Assembly: GCA_051647245.1 (NCBI GenBank)
Contig: JBOFDS010000011.1
Coordinates: 372,001 to 436,000, forward strand
DNA length: 64,000 nt
Reading direction: 5' to 3'
From: Brevinema_A sp051647245
Lineage (GTDB): Bacteria; Spirochaetota; Brevinematia; Brevinematales; Brevinemataceae
In this document: positions 26,757 through 35,533 of the stretch, piece after piece
How the letters are laid out: each line of letters starts with the position of its first letter
How positions within the stretch are numbered: position 1 is the first letter of the stretch
The notes under the pieces: generated by a model
Told to the model about the DNA's origin: nothing
The model's input: the letters and a program-made list of their open reading frames with translations, nothing else
Database searches by the model: none
Translations under genes and position numbers: made by a program

Positions 26757-27808
26757 AAATAGCAATCAATGGGCGATTTCTTTCTCAAAAAATGACAGGC
26801 GTACAACGTGTTGCTTACAATATGTCAAAAGAACTTTTCAAAGATCAACGTTTTGATCTCACAGTCTATACTCCTGAGGATCTTGTAGAAAGTTATGAAA
26901 AATTTCCTCATCAAGAATTACTAGCTTCAAAAAAGCCTTATAATATTTTTTGGGAGCAGATTGCTTTGCCTCAAAAAATCACTCAAACAAAGGAATTCTT
27001 ACTCAATTTTGGTAATACGGCACCGCTATTTGGGGCTAAAAATCAAGCTGTCATGCTTCATGATGTGGCGTTTTTGTCCTACCCCGAGTGGTTCAGTAAA
27101 GCTTTTGTCTACTACTATAAATTTCTCATCCCAAAAATTATCAAGAAAAGTCGTTTTGTGATGACAGTGAGTGAATTCTCAAAGTCTGAAATTGTGCGTT
27201 ATCTTGGTATTGATCCTCAAAAAATCCTTGTGTTGCCTCTTTGGCTTGATGAACAATTTTTAAACAAAATTCCTCATGTGCCGAAAACAGAATCCGATAA
27301 TCCATATGTTCTTTCTGTTTCGAGCATAGAACCAAGAAAAAATATCTCTTCTTTAATAAAGGGATTTGTCGCGAGTGGCTTAGAAGATACTTCACTCTTT
27401 TTAGTGGGGGATAAAGGTAAGTCATTTGCTGATATTAATTTAGAAGAACACCCTCAGATTCAATTTCTAGGTCGTTGTGCAGATGATGAGCTTTTGGCAC
27501 ATTATCAAGGGGCACTTTTCTTTGCGAATCTCTCGTTTTATGAAGGTTTTGGTCTCCCTGCTTTAGAGGCGATGAGTTGTGGTTGCCCTGTCTTATTATC
27601 GGATATTCCAACGCATCGAGAGGTTTGTGGAGATGCGGTACTTTACGCCGACCCTCACGATCCTCAAGATATTGCACAAAAAATAAAGCTCCTTTCTCAA
27701 GATAAAGATCTGAGAAAAGAGCTTTGTATCAAAGGTAAAGAAAGGGCAGCACAATTTTCTGTGCAAAGAACAATTCGCTTGTTAAGTGCTAAGCTTTTGG
27801 AGATTTAA
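26753..27808 (+). CDS. Family 4 glycosyltransferase
   Basis: The 351-residue protein has a GT-B fold with the C-terminal GT-4 pattern: VSSIEPRKNISSLIKGF, FLGRCADDELLAHYQGA, and FYEGFGLPALEAMSCGCPVLLSD with the E-x7-E motif, then DPHDPQDIA. The N-terminal GRFLSQKMTGVQRVAYNM resembles acceptor domains of mannosyl- and rhamnosyltransferases. It is soluble or peripheral in the cytoplasm and probably uses the amino sugar made by the two preceding enzymes or another nucleotide sugar. It ends the murE operon and overlaps the convergent ligase gene by 20 bases. Confidence 0.88.
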   Translation: MKIAINGRFLSQKMTGVQRVAYNMSKELFKDQRFDLTVYTPEDLVESYEKFPHQELLASKKPYNIFWEQIALPQKITQTKEFLLNFGNTAPLFGAKNQAVMLHDVAFLSYPEWFSKAFVYYYKFLIPKIIKKSRFVMTVSEFSKSEIVRYLGIDPQKILVLPLWLDEQFLNKIPHVPKTESDNPYVLSVSSIEPRKNISSLIKGFVASGLEDTSLFLVGDKGKSFADINLEEHPQIQFLGRCADDELLAHYQGALFFANLSFYEGFGLPALEAMSCGCPVLLSDIPTHREVCGDAVLYADPHDPQDIAQKIKLLSQDKDLRKELCIKGKERAAQFSVQRTIRLLSAKLLEI

Positions 27809-29177
27809 ATTTTACTTGATAGCTGTACCCCAAAATCATAAACATCATCAACGAAAATCGCAACACAAAGAGCCAACCATCGACTAGCCCTGCTGTGAGA
27901 ATGCCGGCTAAAAAACACAAAGCAAAAAGGCGTTCTTTTTTCCAGAGTTTTCGCGCTAAGACAAAGATAGCAATCAAAAATAGATACAATCCTATCGCAC
28001 CAGTCTCGACAAGCATGCTCATATAGATATTATGCAAAAATTCCACACGACCATGCCCTGGACGAAGTTTTTTGATGATAGGTTCACCATACTGATCGTA
28101 AAAATATCTAAAGTTTAAAAGTCCTACACCTTTAATAGGCTGTTCTTGCCAAAGTTTGAAGCCATATTGATTTTGGTGGATACGATCTTGGATCGTTGCC
28201 TGTTGAAGAGGTTTGGTCAAGGTTTCTTGCCATTTTGTTGATTTTGTCGCGAGTAATGGCATGAGTAAAATCGGCAACAATAATAAAATAAAGCGCTGTT
28301 TTCGGAATTTTTTGAAAGGATAATAAATCACAAAACTAAAAAGAAATCCTATCACAAAAAGAATTGCCATTCTTGTTTCTGTAGCAAGCATTCCTATCAA
28401 AATAATTGTAGATGTTCCTAAAAAGAAGAGTTGTCTGAAGATAGATTTTTGATAATAGATCACTGTGAAGCTTTGGTATGCCATAATTGCTAAACTCATC
28501 ACAAGGAATCCAGCAGTGTTTGCAGGCCAATTACTCATAAAAGATGCGATTCCTGGATAGCCTTGAGATTGAATTTTTAATCCGAAAAGGTTGATGTCTT
28601 GATTGAGATTTTTTTGATAAAGTGCAAACAAAATCACCACATTGAGACTTACTGCAAATAAGCGAACGGCAATCTTTAAGAATTTTTTATCAATGTCCGC
28701 ATGACGAAATATTTTAAACAAAACGCCGTAGCCAAATAAAGCTGCCGTCATTCCAAAGGACGAAGTCTTGTCGATTTGAGCAGAAAAAGAAACAAAAATA
28801 CACCATGCTAAAAATACTGACCAGCTATAATCTAAACGATCATAGGAAAAGAAGAGTTTTTTAAGCAAGGTAGCGTCAATCATAAAAATAATAGCCAAAC
28901 CTAAAAATGGCAGACAATAATCCCCAAAAGGACTCATCAATACCGTAAATACCAATGACACACCAAAAGCTTTTTCTCGTAATGAATATTTGGAGAAGAG
29001 TTTGATACTCAGGATTAAAATGGCAAGAACCGCTGTGATGATAAGTATCGCTGCAGGGACGCTTGGTATGTTGTGAGTACGAAGAGTCAGAAATTGATTT
29101 GATTGTACCACTAAAAATAACAGAGCAAATAAACTACTATATACAATAGATATCCAGAAAATGATTCGATGTTTCAT
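27789..29177 (-). CDS. O-antigen ligase/polymerase-like membrane protein (Wzy_C)
   Basis: The 462-residue protein has 11-12 predicted transmembrane helices. In the C-terminal third is a large periplasmic loop with the Wzy_C features: RIHQNQYGFKLWQEQPIKGVG, and GHGRVEFLHNIYMSMLVETGAIGLYLF with the conserved His. Such proteins join or polymerise undecaprenyl-linked glycans (WaaL onto lipid A, Wzy into polymers, PglL onto proteins); which applies here cannot be told. The gene is convergent with the glycosyltransferase, with a 20-base overlap and no visible terminator. Confidence 0.82.
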   Translation of the reverse strand: MKHRIIFWISIVYSSLFALLFLVVQSNQFLTLRTHNIPSVPAAILIITAVLAILILSIKLFSKYSLREKAFGVSLVFTVLMSPFGDYCLPFLGLAIIFMIDATLLKKLFFSYDRLDYSWSVFLAWCIFVSFSAQIDKTSSFGMTAALFGYGVLFKIFRHADIDKKFLKIAVRLFAVSLNVVILFALYQKNLNQDINLFGLKIQSQGYPGIASFMSNWPANTAGFLVMSLAIMAYQSFTVIYYQKSIFRQLFFLGTSTIILIGMLATETRMAILFVIGFLFSFVIYYPFKKFRKQRFILLLLPILLMPLLATKSTKWQETLTKPLQQATIQDRIHQNQYGFKLWQEQPIKGVGLLNFRYFYDQYGEPIIKKLRPGHGRVEFLHNIYMSMLVETGAIGLYLFLIAIFVLARKLWKKERLFALCFLAGILTAGLVDGWLFVLRFSLMMFMILGYSYQVKFKSPKA

Positions 29178-29206
29178 TTGGGATCCTTAAAATGAAGATT
29201 TTTCTT

Positions 29207-29221
29207 ATTATACTATATAAT
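29207..29221. promoter_or_regulatory. Back-to-back -10 boxes between the ligase and LpxB-like genes
   Basis: TATAAT at 29216-29221 (plus) and at 29212-29207 (minus) are only three bases apart, so the two divergent promoters would compete for polymerase. Their -35 boxes are not obvious. Confidence 0.5.
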
Positions 29222-29271
29222 ATTACAATCTTCAATATCATTTTAAAATACAGAAAGCTGAGGACTTTATT

Positions 29272-30456
29272 ATGACAAAAAAAATAATTTGTGTTATTGC
29301 AAATGGCTATGCCGAAGAGATGATAGCTGCGAATCTGATGTCAGAAATCGTTAAGGAATTAAAAAAACACGGTAAAGATAACGAATACCAACTTATCGGC
29401 GGCTCTTTAGTGAGTTCTGGTAAGTGGTTCCAAGAGAAGGGCTTTGCGACTTTCTTTGCAGGGGGGGTTACTCCTTCAGGTGGTTTCCCAACTAAATCTT
29501 TGGGCGGTTTCTTTAACGATATGAATGCCGGAGCTTTCTCTGTGCCTTTCAAATTGAGAGATTACCTTGTGAAGTGGGGTAATTACTATCTTTCTAGTGT
29601 TATTGTGGTGGGGGATTTCTTGTTGATGATGATCGGTGCACACGTCTGTAAACAGCAAAAAGTACCTTTGGTCTTCATCCCAACTGCCAAATCCGATTAT
29701 ATTCAATCTCACTTTAGAATTGAGAAAAAATATATTAAAAAACATGCAACAATTTCTTATCCACGCGACCAAGTAACTGCTGATAACTTTAGAGAATACG
29801 GTATTAACGCTGCATATTATGGGAATATGATCCAAGATCTTTTTGATCCGAACACCACTCCTTTACAAAAAGACGACAAGATCGTTGCGCTATTACCTGG
29901 AAGTCGTGATGAGGCTTATAAAAATATTGCGATGATGTTACCTTTCTTTAGACCTATTGTAACAAAGGTGCACTGGGCTATGTTAATTGCAGATAGTTTG
30001 GATCGTAAAAAAGTAAATGCTGTTTTTGAAGCACATGATTGGACAGTAAGTAAAGTTGACGATAAAGTTTCTGTTGCTCGTAATGGGGGAACCGAAATCT
30101 ATCTCTACCCTAATTCTTCATTTGATACTGTGATTGCCTCTTGTTACACTGCTGTAAGTTTGGCAGGAACAGGGACAGAGCAGATTGTTGGACTTGGAAA
30201 ACCTGTTATTGGTTTCAAAGGTGCTGGCCCACAAAGTTGTCATGCACGTATGATTGCAAATCAAAAACTCCTTGGTGAGGGATTTGTTTATGTAGAAAAA
30301 TACACTAACGTTGCTTCTGTACTTCAAAACCTCCTCCACAGCCCAAGTAGCCAAGAAAAACTTGGACTTCTCGGGAAGGAGCGTATGGGTGAAGCGGGAG
30401 GTTCAGCTCGTATTGCGAAGGATATCGTTGCAAAATTATTGCTTAAAACCGAATAA
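29272..30456 (+). CDS. Lipid-A-disaccharide synthase-related protein
   Basis: The 394-residue GT-B protein resembles LpxB and the LpxB-related family. It shows IANGYAEEMIAANLMSEIV (in LpxB: GExSGD), VVGDFLLMMIGAHVC, ALLPGSRDEAYKNI, and the nucleotide-binding AGTGTEQIVGLGKPVIGF. The GExSGD active-site signature is replaced by NGYAEEM, and no lpxA, lpxC, lpxD or lpxK is nearby, so it probably is not the classic lipid A enzyme. A glycosyl transfer in glycolipid synthesis is the best guess. The P-loop protein gene follows after 30 bases. Confidence 0.72.
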   Translation: MTKKIICVIANGYAEEMIAANLMSEIVKELKKHGKDNEYQLIGGSLVSSGKWFQEKGFATFFAGGVTPSGGFPTKSLGGFFNDMNAGAFSVPFKLRDYLVKWGNYYLSSVIVVGDFLLMMIGAHVCKQQKVPLVFIPTAKSDYIQSHFRIEKKYIKKHATISYPRDQVTADNFREYGINAAYYGNMIQDLFDPNTTPLQKDDKIVALLPGSRDEAYKNIAMMLPFFRPIVTKVHWAMLIADSLDRKKVNAVFEAHDWTVSKVDDKVSVARNGGTEIYLYPNSSFDTVIASCYTAVSLAGTGTEQIVGLGKPVIGFKGAGPQSCHARMIANQKLLGEGFVYVEKYTNVASVLQNLLHSPSSQEKLGLLGKERMGEAGGSARIAKDIVAKLLLKTE

Positions 30457-30486
30457 ATTTAAAATATAAGGATTGATGGAGGGATT

Positions 30487-31119
30487 ATGAAAATTGCATT
30501 TACAGGGACTCATGGAATTGGGAAGACGACTCTTGCAACATGGTTGGCATCGACGCTTGATGTTACTTACATTCCTGAATTTGCGAGAGAGTTTTTGGAA
30601 AACGGATTTCAACTCCATTCTCCAACAGATCTTTTAGATTTTGAAACGCAAATCCTTCGAAAAAAAATAGAGTGTGAGCAAAAAGCACTTTCTCTTAACA
30701 CACAAATGGTAGCAGATAGGTCTTATCTTGATTATTCTGTTTATCTCAAGCATGGACTTTCAAGATTTCCTTATGAAGATATCAAAGATCTTGCCTACAA
30801 AAACCAAAAAGTAACTCATTATTTTAATGAATATGAAAGCGAATGTTTAGAACATAATAAGATCTATGACATCATCTTTTTTGTAACACCTTTTACGGAG
30901 TTTATCTCTCCTGAATTTGATTACCGTGAAAAGAATCCTTTTGCAACTAATATCATCCAAGATCTTCTTTTTAACGAATATCATAATGATCTCAAAACAG
31001 GAAATGTGGTTTTGATTAGAGAAAAGGATCTTTTGGAGCGCAAAAAAGTCATCATTCGTACCTTGAAAGAAAGAAGTTTTCTTCCCTGGAACAAAACATT
31101 TATTGATGAAGAGTTATAA
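30487..31119 (+). CDS. Small P-loop ATPase/kinase-like protein (AAA_28 type)
   Basis: The 210-residue protein begins MKIAFTGTHGIGKTTLATWLA with a Walker A motif at 7-14. It then has YIPEFAREFLENGF, ADRSYLDYSVYLKHG (DR motif of nucleoside-kinase-like folds) and FFVTPFTEF. This arrangement is that of AAA_28 domains and of the kinase half of NadR. A ribosylnicotinamide kinase or deoxynucleoside-kinase-like activity is conceivable but unproven; the NadR nucleotidyltransferase half is absent. Confidence 0.65.
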   Translation: MKIAFTGTHGIGKTTLATWLASTLDVTYIPEFAREFLENGFQLHSPTDLLDFETQILRKKIECEQKALSLNTQMVADRSYLDYSVYLKHGLSRFPYEDIKDLAYKNQKVTHYFNEYESECLEHNKIYDIIFFVTPFTEFISPEFDYREKNPFATNIIQDLLFNEYHNDLKTGNVVLIREKDLLERKKVIIRTLKERSFLPWNKTFIDEEL

Positions 31120-31227
31120 AAATCGATTTTTATTGATTTTTTAGTAAAAAGTATTAAAGTCTGAGGCAAAAAGTACGATAATTAAATGTACTTGTTTTGA
31201 AAAGCAATGTATAAGCCTTGATAAAAT

Positions 31228-31255
31228 AAAAAGCTCTGCGTAAGCAGAGCTTTTT
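31228..31255. terminator. Bidirectional terminator with GTAA loop
   Basis: AAAAAGCTCTGC (31228-31239), GTAA, GCAGAGCTTTTT (31244-31255): a perfect 12-bp stem between the convergent P-loop and response-regulator genes. Confidence 0.93.
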
Positions 31256-31271
31256 ATTTGTTTAAATGGAA

Positions 31272-32450
31272 TTAGATATTTGCGAATTTATCCGGAAGAG
31301 ACTCAAGTGAGATCTCTTGACTCATCGAAAGAACCACAGCTGTTTCGACGGCATTTTGGAGTTCTCTTATATTTCCAGGCCAGGAATACTCTTGAAATTT
31401 TTGTAGAACTTCTGTAGAAAAATGAGTAGCTTTTTTATCATATTTCTCTGAAAATTTCTTCAAAAATGTATTGGCAAGTAATTCAATATCCTCTTTTCGT
31501 TCACGGAGCGGTGGAATTGTCAATTCAATCACATTAAGACGGTAGTAAAGGTCTTCACGAAACTCACCTTTTTTGACAAGTTCGAGAAGATTTTTATTTG
31601 TGGCTGCGATAATGCGGATATCTGTAGAAATTGTTTCTTCGCCCCCGACACGCTCAAATTCTTTTTCTTGGAGAATGCGAAGGAGTTTGACTTGGACTTG
31701 AGGGCTGATGTCGCCAATTTCATCGAGTAAGATTGTCCCGCCGTCCGCACGTTCAAAACGACCTTTTCGTCTACTCAAAGCTCCTGTGAAAGCTCCTTTT
31801 TCATGCCCAAATAATTCACTCTCAAGTAGGGTTTCAGGCAATGCTGCACAGTGAACTTTGACAAAGGTGTTTTGAGCACGCTTACTTTTTGCATGGATCA
31901 TCGACGCAAACACTTCCTTTCCAACACCGCTCTCACCAAGCAACAAAACCGTCGCATCTGTGGGAGCAATTTGGGTGGCTTTTTCTATCAAGGTAAGGGT
32001 TTTGGGTGCTTGCCCAAGGATCATATGATTTTGTTCTTGAGAAATTTCTTTAGGACTCAATTCAGATGGAGTACTGGACGAAATATTATCGCTTATAGCA
32101 CGTGCAATAATAGGAAATAACTTATCCAAATGCACAGGCTTTGTCAAAAAATCATAAGCACCGAGTTTCATCGCGTGAATAGCATCATCAAGACCTGCGT
32201 GTCCCGTAAGCATAATAATCGGAATTTGAGGGTGTTTTGATTTGGATTGTTGAAGAAGATCCAATCCATTCATGTCAGGCATCTTCACATCACAAATCAC
32301 CGCATCAGGCATCAATACTCCAATCTTCTCAAGACCAATTGTTCCATTTTCGGCACTTTGAACGTTGTAGCTTTCACTTTTTAAGCTTAAAACAAGCCCG
32401 TTTCTAATATTTTCTTCATCATCAATAACTAAAACCATTTTCTTCGACAT
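31272..32450 (-). CDS. Sigma-54-dependent response regulator lacking a DNA-binding domain
   Basis: An NtrC-type protein with an intact receiver domain (acidic D10 and D11, phospho-acceptor D54 in VICDVKMPDMNG, K104 in FLTKPV) and a complete AAA+ activator domain. The latter has Walker A GESGVGKE at 172-179, the sigma-54-contacting GAFTGA at 219-224, Walker B TILLDEIGD near 239 and sensor region WPGNIRELQ. The protein stops at residue 392, about 20 residues after the AAA+ lid, so the Fis-type helix-turn-helix usual at 420-470 is missing. Helicobacter FlgR and chlamydial CtcC are known examples of this layout. No cognate kinase gene is adjacent. Confidence 0.92.
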   Translation of the reverse strand: MSKKMVLVIDDEENIRNGLVLSLKSESYNVQSAENGTIGLEKIGVLMPDAVICDVKMPDMNGLDLLQQSKSKHPQIPIIMLTGHAGLDDAIHAMKLGAYDFLTKPVHLDKLFPIIARAISDNISSSTPSELSPKEISQEQNHMILGQAPKTLTLIEKATQIAPTDATVLLLGESGVGKEVFASMIHAKSKRAQNTFVKVHCAALPETLLESELFGHEKGAFTGALSRRKGRFERADGGTILLDEIGDISPQVQVKLLRILQEKEFERVGGEETISTDIRIIAATNKNLLELVKKGEFREDLYYRLNVIELTIPPLRERKEDIELLANTFLKKFSEKYDKKATHFSTEVLQKFQEYSWPGNIRELQNAVETAVVLSMSQEISLESLPDKFANI

Positions 32451-32474
32451 AATATTTCCAAAGGTATTTTGTTT

Positions 32475-32503
32475 AGTATATATCGGCTATGACTAAAAAT
32501 CAA
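32475..32503 (-). promoter_or_regulatory. Promoter of the response-regulator gene
   Basis: Minus strand: TTGATT (32503-32498), 17 bases, TATACT (32480-32475), 25 bases before the start codon. Confidence 0.7.
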
Positions 32504-32526
32504 GATTTATCATCATTAATCATATA

Positions 32527-32555
32527 TTGATTTTTATGGGGATTTGTTCTATACT
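32527..32555 (+). promoter_or_regulatory. Promoter of murD
   Basis: TTGATT (32527-32532), 17 bases, TATACT (32550-32555). The boxes are identical to those of the divergent response-regulator promoter. Confidence 0.68.
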
Positions 32556-32603
32556 GTTATTAATATAATTATTAGTATTTACACTTTAAAATTGTAGGTG
32601 ATT

Positions 32604-33929
32604 ATGATCTTAATTTTAGGTTTCACCAATCGAACCTCATTTTCTTTGGCAAAATTTTTGTTGAAGAAAAATACGGTGATTATCTCTGATAAAGTTTCTA
32701 ATTCTGAAAAAGTTTCTCTCCTCGATCAATTAAGCATCGATGGGCAAATAATCAATGAATTAGGCAATCAAGAGACTTCTTTACTTGATAAGTATCCTAT
32801 TACTCAAATTTTTCTCAGTCCTGGAGTTCCACGTGCGATTCCTCTCATTCAAGAGGCGTTGAGACGTGGAGTTGAAGTTTTAAATGATATTGAATATTTT
32901 TATCAATGTTTTCCAGATCGTCGCTACGTAGCGATTACTGGTACGGATGGCAAAACCACTGTTACGACTTGGCTAGGGGATGTTGTTTCTCGTCAACAAA
33001 AATGTGTTCTTGCAGGAAATATCGGCACGCCTATTTTTGATTTTGCTGATGATGAATATAAGGATTTCATTTTTATTGTTGAATTGTCGAGTTTTCAGTT
33101 GGAATCTACTAAGCAATTTCACCCAGAGATTGCACTTCTCACGAATATCAGCGAAGATCACATAGACCGTTATTCCGGCATGGAAGAATACGCTAATGCA
33201 AAAAAAAATATTTTTTCGAATCAAAATGCTAGTGATGTGGCCTTATTAAATAAGCAGGATCTTTTGAGTCAATTAGACACTAATAAATTTTCTGTTACCA
33301 AAAAGTATTTTGCTTATGAAGAAAAAGCCGATTGTTATTATGAGGCTGGATTTATTTTTGTCGATGATCAAAAGTTTTTCGATGTGACACGTCTCAAAGT
33401 TCGTGGAAAACATAATATATTGAATGCTTTGTTGATTATTTTAGCAGCAAAGGCTTTGCAGATTCAAGATAAATATATTATTGATTCTTTAGAACAATTT
33501 CAAGGTGTGCCGCATCGTCTTCAATATATAGGTACGCATCAGGGTGTCTCGTTTTACAATGATACCAAAGCTACCACACCTCAAGCGATGCGTCTTGCTT
33601 TAGAGTCTTTTGATAAGCCCGTGATTTTATTGGCTGGTGGGCAATCTAAAGGTGTGAGCTTTGATCATTTGAAAGATCTTGTGCAAGGGGCAACAAAAAA
33701 AGTCTTTTTATTTGGTGAAATGGCTGAAGAATTTCATCACAATTGGGCTTGTGGCACGATATTTGCAACAATGAAAGAAGCACTTTATGCCGCAATTAGT
33801 GCTAGTGAAAGTGGTGATATTATTCTTTTATCTCCTGGTGGAGCTTCCTTTGATGAATTCAAATCCTACGTCGATAGGGGAGAAAAATTTATTCAAATGG
33901 TTGACGAATATTATACATTATTAAAATAA
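32604..33929 (+). CDS. murD: UDP-MurNAc-L-Ala:D-Glu ligase MurD
   Basis: MurD adds D-glutamate to UDP-MurNAc-L-Ala. The order of motifs is typical: N-terminal LILGFTNRTSFSLAKFLL, LSPGVPRAIPLI, the P-loop VAITGTDGKTTVTTWL (Asp replaces the usual Asn), AGNIGTPIFDF, VELSSFQLE, LTNISEDHIDRYSGMEEY, KVRGKHNILNAL, GVPHRLQYIG, FYNDTKATTPQAM, LLAGGQSKGVSFD and LLSPGGASFDEF. A GTG at 32598 is in frame, but the AGGTGAT ribosome binding site covers it, so ATG 32604 is chosen. It is separated from murE by 8 kb of glycan genes. Confidence 0.95.
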   Translation: MILILGFTNRTSFSLAKFLLKKNTVIISDKVSNSEKVSLLDQLSIDGQIINELGNQETSLLDKYPITQIFLSPGVPRAIPLIQEALRRGVEVLNDIEYFYQCFPDRRYVAITGTDGKTTVTTWLGDVVSRQQKCVLAGNIGTPIFDFADDEYKDFIFIVELSSFQLESTKQFHPEIALLTNISEDHIDRYSGMEEYANAKKNIFSNQNASDVALLNKQDLLSQLDTNKFSVTKKYFAYEEKADCYYEAGFIFVDDQKFFDVTRLKVRGKHNILNALLIILAAKALQIQDKYIIDSLEQFQGVPHRLQYIGTHQGVSFYNDTKATTPQAMRLALESFDKPVILLAGGQSKGVSFDHLKDLVQGATKKVFLFGEMAEEFHHNWACGTIFATMKEALYAAISASESGDIILLSPGGASFDEFKSYVDRGEKFIQMVDEYYTLLK

Positions 33930-34004
33930 AAGTTATTATATTTATATGGTGAGTATAATCAATCAGTAGAAATACGATAGGGTTATGCTTAGGAGAGAAA
34001 AAAT

Positions 34005-35483
34005 ATGTTAATAAGAATTGTTCTTGGGCTCTTGTTTATGCATGGGCTTGCTTTTTCTCAAGACTTACCGCAGAGTCTATTCCTCAATACAGAATTTACA
34101 GATCTCGAGACCTTACTTTCAAAGAACGAGCCTGTAAAATTTTCACAGGCTTCAGAAACAAATCTCATGACGCTATCCAATGTAATCGAATTAGCTGTAT
34201 TGAATAACAAAGAGCTTGCTCAGTCGAAAAAAGAGCTTGATAGCACAAAAGCTTTATATATAGGTTCTATTCAGGATTTTTATGTTCCTGAATTGTCGGC
34301 CACCTTTGGGATGAGTTTGACAGATTATTTTGGTTCTAGTAATGCTTTGGCTGACAAAGGGATGTATATGAACTTTGTCTTGCCTTCTATTACTTTATCA
34401 AAAACAGTATTTAATGGTTTTGGCACTATGTATTCGCACAAGATCGCAAAAGAAAACTATTTAGCTGCTCAAAATTCTTATACGAATAAAATTCGTGAAG
34501 TGGTTTTAGATTCTGTAACTCGCTACTACGACCAAATCCTCAAACAAGAAGAAGTACAACTTGCAGTGGATCGTTTGAAACAACTAAAATCTCAATTAGA
34601 ATTTGCCCAAATTAATTTTCGTAACGGTCGTGTGTCAGATTATGATGTCGCTCAAGCTCAATCACAATTTTACGCTGCACAACCTGAATATTATCGTGCA
34701 GAAAAAAATCGCTTAGTATCGCAAGAGGATTTTTATCGTTATATTGGATGGAAAGAAAAGTTTGATGAATATTTGTTATTAGAGGGAGATATTTTTTCTG
34801 TGGCTGATATTCAGTTTTCTGCCTTTGATGAGCAAGAGTCGTTGAATTTTATTTTGACTAATGACAGTGCTTTATCCCAGCTAAGAACTTCTTTTGAGAA
34901 TGCCAAAAATCAAAAAGGCGTTCAAAGAGCTGCTATTATGCCAAAAATTGATCTCAGTTTTAATTATAACCCAAATTATGGTGCGAATGTACCTGCTTCT
35001 GAATTCCGTGATGCTAAATATGAAGGTAATTACAGCTTTGGGGCATCTCTTAGAGTGCCTATTTTGGATTGGATTCCAGGAACTGGCGCTGCATCCAAGG
35101 TTAAATCTGCTAATGAACAAATCAAAAAAGCTGAATTTGCCTTATTTGACGCAGAACAACAAAAAATCATTGAAGTTAAAAGCAATCTTCTGACCATTAG
35201 AGAATTAAAACAAAGTGTAGAAGCATTAAAAGTTAGTGAAACACAATCGAAGCGCGCTTTTGAGATTGCACAACGTCAATATCGTAACGGTCGAATTACT
35301 TTGATCGAGCTCAATCAAACTCAAAATGATTATAATAATGCTCGTAGTGAGTTGTTATTGGCTGTGTATAATGAATTTAGTGCTAAACTCTTCTTGCAAT
35401 CTATGATTAATAATTTGCCTCTATTTGTGGAAGAAATTCACAAAATAAGCATTAAAGAAGAACCTGTACTTCTTCAAGAATAA
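34005..35483 (+). CDS. TolC-family outer-membrane efflux protein
   Basis: A signal peptide (ending LAFS) leads into two structural repeats of the OEP fold. Each has a long coiled-coil region: LSNVIELAVLNNKELAQSKKEL to VQLAVDRLKQLKSQLEFAQINFRNGRVSDYDVAQAQ, and LRTSFENAKNQKGVQ to AFEIAQRQYRNGRITLIELNQTQ. The repeated NGRVSDYDVAQAQ and NGRITLIELNQTQ motifs are typical of TolC/OprM. It forms the trimeric outer-membrane channel of the pump encoded by the next two genes. AGGAGAG lies 8-14 bases before the ATG. Confidence 0.9.
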   Translation: MLIRIVLGLLFMHGLAFSQDLPQSLFLNTEFTDLETLLSKNEPVKFSQASETNLMTLSNVIELAVLNNKELAQSKKELDSTKALYIGSIQDFYVPELSATFGMSLTDYFGSSNALADKGMYMNFVLPSITLSKTVFNGFGTMYSHKIAKENYLAAQNSYTNKIREVVLDSVTRYYDQILKQEEVQLAVDRLKQLKSQLEFAQINFRNGRVSDYDVAQAQSQFYAAQPEYYRAEKNRLVSQEDFYRYIGWKEKFDEYLLLEGDIFSVADIQFSAFDEQESLNFILTNDSALSQLRTSFENAKNQKGVQRAAIMPKIDLSFNYNPNYGANVPASEFRDAKYEGNYSFGASLRVPILDWIPGTGAASKVKSANEQIKKAEFALFDAEQQKIIEVKSNLLTIRELKQSVEALKVSETQSKRAFEIAQRQYRNGRITLIELNQTQNDYNNARSELLLAVYNEFSAKLFLQSMINNLPLFVEEIHKISIKEEPVLLQE

Positions 35484-35533
35484 AATAATTGAAAATTTCG
35501 CATTGGCTTACCAGTCCTAAAGGAGAAGTCTCG

